NCBI GenBank assembly: GCA_945787595.1
Contig: CALZJV010000437.1
Location: forward strand, 1 to 17,736
Direction of reading: 5' to 3'
Source: an uncultured Desulfobacterales bacterium
GTDB taxonomy: Bacteria > Desulfobacterota > Desulfobacteria > Desulfobacterales > JAFDCJ01
DNA: 17,736 bases
Shown here: piece by piece, positions 13,884 to 17,736 of the stretch
How positions within the stretch are numbered: the stretch's first letter is position 1
Layout of the letters: every line of letters starts with the position of its first letter
The notes under the pieces: generated by a model
What the model was told of the DNA's origin: nothing
What the model saw: only the letters and a program-made list of their open reading frames with translations
The model's database searches: none
Made by a program: the position numbers and the translations under genes

Positions 13884-14432
13884 TTACTTAATCAAAGGAG
13901 CAATTTCGTTATACATTTCAGGAATTCCCAAGTCGTTATATGCTTTTTGCAAGCCTTCCCTGATCTGCCGAAGTGAATAGTTCACTTTTTTAAACTTCGT
14001 AGATGGTGGTAAATATTTTGATATCGCCTTATGGATGGCCTTGGGATTCAATTTGCCAGTATGTTTAAACTGTGAGACAAGGATTCCTGGATGGCCCCCC
14101 ATTTCTTTGCTCGTATACCCAAGCATTTTACCCAAGTATTCTGGCAAGCCGTGATGAGCTTGAAACCCTTTAACGCCAAGTTGTAGAAGCTCGGAAACGG
14201 TGGGGCTTAACTTCGGTATATTCTTTGAGGCAATATTTGAAAGACATGTTCTGCCTATCTTTTCCGCACCAAAGCTCAAAGCTATGGTTGCTGCATCAAC
14301 CAATAGCATAAAATTCTTTTCACCTTGTCCTGGCCCCCATACCTCTGGATTATTAAACTGATGAATTCGTGTATTTACACTGTCCAGTTGCCGCCCAAAA
14401 AATCCTTTCGGAGCTCTGATAGCATCTTCCAT
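13884..14432 (-). other. C-terminal toxin tip of the RHS protein, AHH-like nuclease candidate
   Basis: The 182 residues after the core's DPFGL. A first part (about 1-90) is linker-like with a hydrophobic segment (NFMLLVDAATIALSFGAEKI). Then comes QAHHGLPEYLGKMLG (91-105), GGHPGILVSQFKHTGKLN (112-129), KAIHKAI and SLRQIREGLQKAYNDLGI. Two adjacent histidines followed by x-x-P and later histidines suit the AHH/GHH/WHH group of His-Me finger nucleases found as RHS tips. DNA here is clearly more AT-rich than the core upstream, as for exchangeable tips. The catalytic assignment is tentative. Confidence 0.5.
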
Positions 14433-17400
14433 AAGCCCAAAGGGATCTATTGCATTGATCGGATTGTTTGATGCATAGACAAAGAGATTTATCCCACCCC
14501 CAAGCCCAATCGGATCGGGAGTCAAGTATCTCCCGGTCTTCGGATCATAGTACCTGTGGTAATTATAATGCAGCCCGGTCTCATCATCGAAGTACTGGCC
14601 GGCAAACCGAAAATTATTCACCACCGCGGAACTCGGATGAACCCTTGCCTCACCAAACGGTTTATAATCCGCTTCCCAGACCACCGTACCGGTAGTGTCC
14701 GTCATCAGCACCGGTGTGCCCAGGTAATTGTTATGGAAAAAGTACAGCGCGCCGGTTGTGACCGTCACCATGGCCATGCGGGATTGATCGACTTGCAGGT
14801 ACTCAACCGTCATGGTGCCGTCCGCCAGGCCCTCGGCGATGATATTGCCGCCAAAATCATAATGAAATACCGTCTCAACCCCGGCCACTTCCTTGATCTG
14901 ACGCTGCCCTGAACCATTGTAGGTGTATTCTCCTAAAATGTCGAGCCCTTCTTCCACCCGTACGAGCCGATTGTTCTGGTTGTAGATATAGGTTTTACTG
15001 TCGATATCCGTGATGTTGCCGTTGGCATCGTAGCTGAAGGCCGCAGGATTGGCTCCGGTGATCTGAGCCAACCGGCTGGTACCCGGCTGGTAGGTATAGG
15101 TGTCAGCCTGGCCGTCAACCGTGCGGGTCAGGCGATTGCCGACGTCATCATAGGTAAAGTCGATTGCTCCATAAACCCCGTCGGCACTCAAAAGACGGTT
15201 TAAGGCGTCATAGCCAAAGTCCTGATTATACCAGGGCGTATTCGTGCCGCGAACGGACAGCAGGTTGCGGTTGCCGTCGTAGGTGTAAACCTGCTCCATC
15301 TGTTCACCGGGATTAATGACCTCAAGGTTACCGCTTTGATTGGTGGTATTGTTGACCGTCCCGCCCGAACCGATGCCCAGGCCTTTGGCAGGACCAAAAG
15401 GATTGTAAGACAGGTTGTTGACCAGGTTGACGGTGGCAGAATTATAGGTGGTCGCCACTGTCTGGATCCGGCCGGAACCATAGCGCGTGTAATCGATGGT
15501 TCTGCCCGAAGGATAGACAAAGGAATTCAACCGCCCGCCGGGCGTGAAACCGCGCGAGATGGAATAGGAGTATCCGGCGATGGTGCTGTCTTTGCCGACC
15601 AGGCGGCCGCGGGTGTCATATTCGAAGCCGGCGGTACCGGCGGGGTCGGTCATGCCGCTGCGCCGGCCGACACCATAACTGCCCGCATCATAGGTATAGG
15701 TGATATCCTGGGCTGCGTCCGGAAACCGTACTGCCGTCAGACGGCGCAAGGTATCATAGTCATACTGCACGGTAATGCCTTTGGCATCGGTTTTTTGTGC
15801 CAAGGTATCATAGTCATACTGCACGGTAATGCCTTTGGCATCGGTTTTTTGTGCCAAATTGCCGACGGCATCGTAGACAAAGGTCACAGTCCCGGTATCC
15901 GGCGAGGCGGTTGCGACCACCCGGCTCATGTCGTCATAGGTATAGGTGGTTTCATGACTTTCGGCATCCAGTACAGAGGCCAGGTTGCCGTGCATGTCAT
16001 AGTCATAGCTTGTTAAAATGCTGCCGGGCTGGGCAACCGTGATGACCCGGTTTAGGGCATCATAACTATAGCTGGTCGTATTGCCGTTGAAATCCGTCAC
16101 CGCGCTGAGGTTGCCCTCGCCGTCATAGCCGTATTGCGCATAACCGTCGTCGGCTTTGATCTCCTTGTACAGCTTGCCCGGAAGATTGGGATGCTGATAG
16201 GTCCAGCGCTTACGGGCCGTGCGGGCGTTGCCGGCCTCGTGTTTGGCTCTTTCAATCAGATTGCCCTGGGTATCATACAGATATTCCAGATAATTTCCGT
16301 CCGCATCATACAGGCGATACAGCCGTCCGTTGGCATTGTACTCATAACTTTTGGTTATATCGTCTTCATCGGTGGCGCTATCGGGCAAACCGGCCGTGTT
16401 GTATGATACCGTCGTTGTACTTGCGTCGGCCTCATGGGTGACGGCGGTAATCCGGCCCCGGCCGTCATAGGAAATGGCTTCAGACTGGTTGTTGACATCG
16501 GTGACCCGGCCCGCCTGTCCGGCCGCATCGTAGTCTGCAAAGCTTGTGCTGCCAACCAGTGGTCGCGTGATGGAAAGCAGGTTGCCGGTGGCGGCAGCAT
16601 AGCCAAACTGGGTGGTGTCGGTTGTGCCGGCCAGCGGCCCGTCAACCGTTAACAGTTGCCCTTTGGTATTGTAAGTTAAGGTGGTGATGTATTCGTAAGC
16701 TACCGTTGCCCCTGTCGCATCTTTGGTAAAGCCCTGCTCGATGACGCGGGCCGGCAAATTGGTGGGATTTTCGTTGGCAGTCGTATCATAATCATCATCG
16801 TAATCCCAGATGGTGATTTTGTCTCCGGAGCCTAAAACGCTGGGCTCGCTTCGCGTCAGTGGCAGGTTCATTTCCGGATGATAGGTATAGGTGATAATCC
16901 GCTCTTCGGGCTCGCCGGCAGCAAGAATTACCGTAGCCGGATTGCCGCGGGCATCGTGATCCTGGTACTGGTGGATGGTCCCGCCGGCGGTTTCAATTTC
17001 AACCAGGTTCAACTGGGTATCGTACTGCCAGCGCACCAGATTGCTGCCGTCATAGGGTGCAGCGGCTAGTCCCTGCCTTGCCGTGACACGCTTTTGCCCG
17101 TCGATCTCAGCAATGGTGTAGCTGCGAACGGTGCCGTAAGCATCGGTGACATCCACCTGGCCGGCGCTGACGTATGCGACGGTAACATCCGTGCCGTCCG
17201 GATTGGATTGGGCGCTGCAACGATCCTGGTGCCAAGCAGGTGATTGGCCGCGTTGCGTTTTTCGGTGAGGTTGTGGTTGTCGTTGGGATCGGTGTAGCTG
17301 TAGGCAAAGCCGGTGCCGTCCGCGTAGGTGACTGAAGTGAGGTTTTGGTTTGCGTCATACCCGTAGCTGACCCAGATCCCGTTTGAGACTGCGGTAGTGA

Positions 17401-17736
17401 CCGGACCGGATATGTGGTCCAACAGGTTGTTCACATAATGGAATGTGAGTGCACGCCCGCTGGCGGTATCGGTGACGGTTTCCAGTTTGCCCTGGACATC
17501 GTATGCAAGGGCTAATTCGTTTCCTTTTTCATCCTCGATCCAAAGCAGTTTTCCGGCGGCTGAAAAACCATACCGGCTGCCGTCCAATCGATACCAGACA
17601 TATTCACCGGCTTCGAGCTTAACCAGGCTGCGCTCATTAAAAAACCCTTCAAATACGCCTGCGGCGGCCTCGTTAAAATAATGGCCCCGGCCGGTTTCAT
17701 CGACTATCCGGATAAAGGAGCCGGCTAAACCGCCAA
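13884..17736 (-). CDS. RHS/YD-repeat polymorphic toxin, 5' end beyond the window, one frameshift
   Basis: About 1280 codons are visible and the frame is open at the window edge, so the start lies outside. The bulk is YD repeats (for example YDALNRVITVAQPG, YTYDDMSRVVATASPDTGTV) that form the beta-barrel shell enclosing the toxin. It ends with the RHS-associated core RYYDPKTGRYLTPDPIG...NPINAIDPFGL (14433-14555) and a 182-residue variable tip. Near 17225-17236 the reading frame changes: NHLLGT upstream, then WHQDRCSAQSNPDGTDVTV in another frame, where homologues run through NHLLxTW...QDRC. A net loss not divisible by three is implied. The front and back would not be translated as one protein unless this is a sequencing or assembly error. 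It probably forms a contact-dependent weapon with the immunity gene downstream. Confidence 0.85.
15747..15854 (-). repeat. Perfect 54-bp tandem duplication within the RHS gene
   Basis: Two identical 54-base units (15747-15800 and 15801-15854) encode AQKTDAKGITVQYDYDTL twice in a row, in frame. Natural YD repeats here diverge strongly from each other, so base-perfect identity points to a recent slip or an assembly artefact. It adds 18 residues, just short of one YD repeat. Confidence 0.85.

Noticed and set aside
15336..16016. Long + strand open frame opposite the RHS gene (226 codons)
   Set aside because: It is an antisense shadow of the GC-rich YD repeats, with repetitive low-information sequence and no start signals.
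15600..17700. YD-repeat periodicity as a CRISPR-like or satellite array
   Set aside because: Units are diverged coding repeats of an RHS protein with no constant repeat/spacer pattern; only the 54-bp pair is a true tandem repeat.

Overview
The window reads as an accessory, heavily rearranged stretch of a bacterial chromosome. A member of the Desulfobacterota (Desulfobacterales-like) is my best guess. It rests on the style of the RHS gene, the DUF433/DUF5615, XRE and VapBC modules, and solo ends resembling REP-associated transposon ends. No rRNA, tRNA or housekeeping operon anchors this, so the assignment is inference.

Left part (1-5300): a two-gene + strand unit (a Cys-cluster protein and a three-helix membrane protein); a remnant of an addiction-module antitoxin; a 618-codon minus-strand helical protein that I cannot name; and, divergently, an intact acetolactate-synthase-like ThDP enzyme without a small subunit.

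Middle (5300-8350): two same-orientation copies of a 230-245 bp element (5413-5657 and 8063-8291) bracket a cassette. The cassette holds a short C-terminal-like ORF, a glycine-zipper lipoprotein, the C-terminal stump of an aldo/keto reductase, an intact YjbQ-family protein and a solitary BglII/BstYI-type restriction endonuclease. No methyltransferase is visible in the window.

Right-middle (8350-12240): an intact VapBC-type toxin-antitoxin pair with a good promoter, then a gene graveyard. This contains a broken Nudix-like secreted protein, a truncated DUF5659-like gene with a highly structured upstream region, an XRE regulator with a 4-nt insertion behind a good promoter and operator, and a DUF433 antitoxin whose DUF5615 toxin carries an in-frame TGA. 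Between them lie palindromic and terminal-inverted-repeat elements. One 257 bp element (11900-12156) carries a short ORF whose 3' end recurs at 9469 and 13224.

Right end (12240-17736), all minus strand: the 3' four kilobases of an RHS/YD-repeat polymorphic toxin whose 5' end is beyond the window, with one frameshift near 17225 and a perfect 54-bp tandem duplication. Its AT-richer 182-residue tip carries an AHH-like motif. A probable cognate immunity gene starts 11 bases after the stop, and a secreted Ig-like protein follows about 400 bp further downstream. The intact, plausibly working units are the ThDP enzyme, the YjbQ protein, the endonuclease, VapBC and the RHS tip with its immunity gene. 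Much of the rest is decay.
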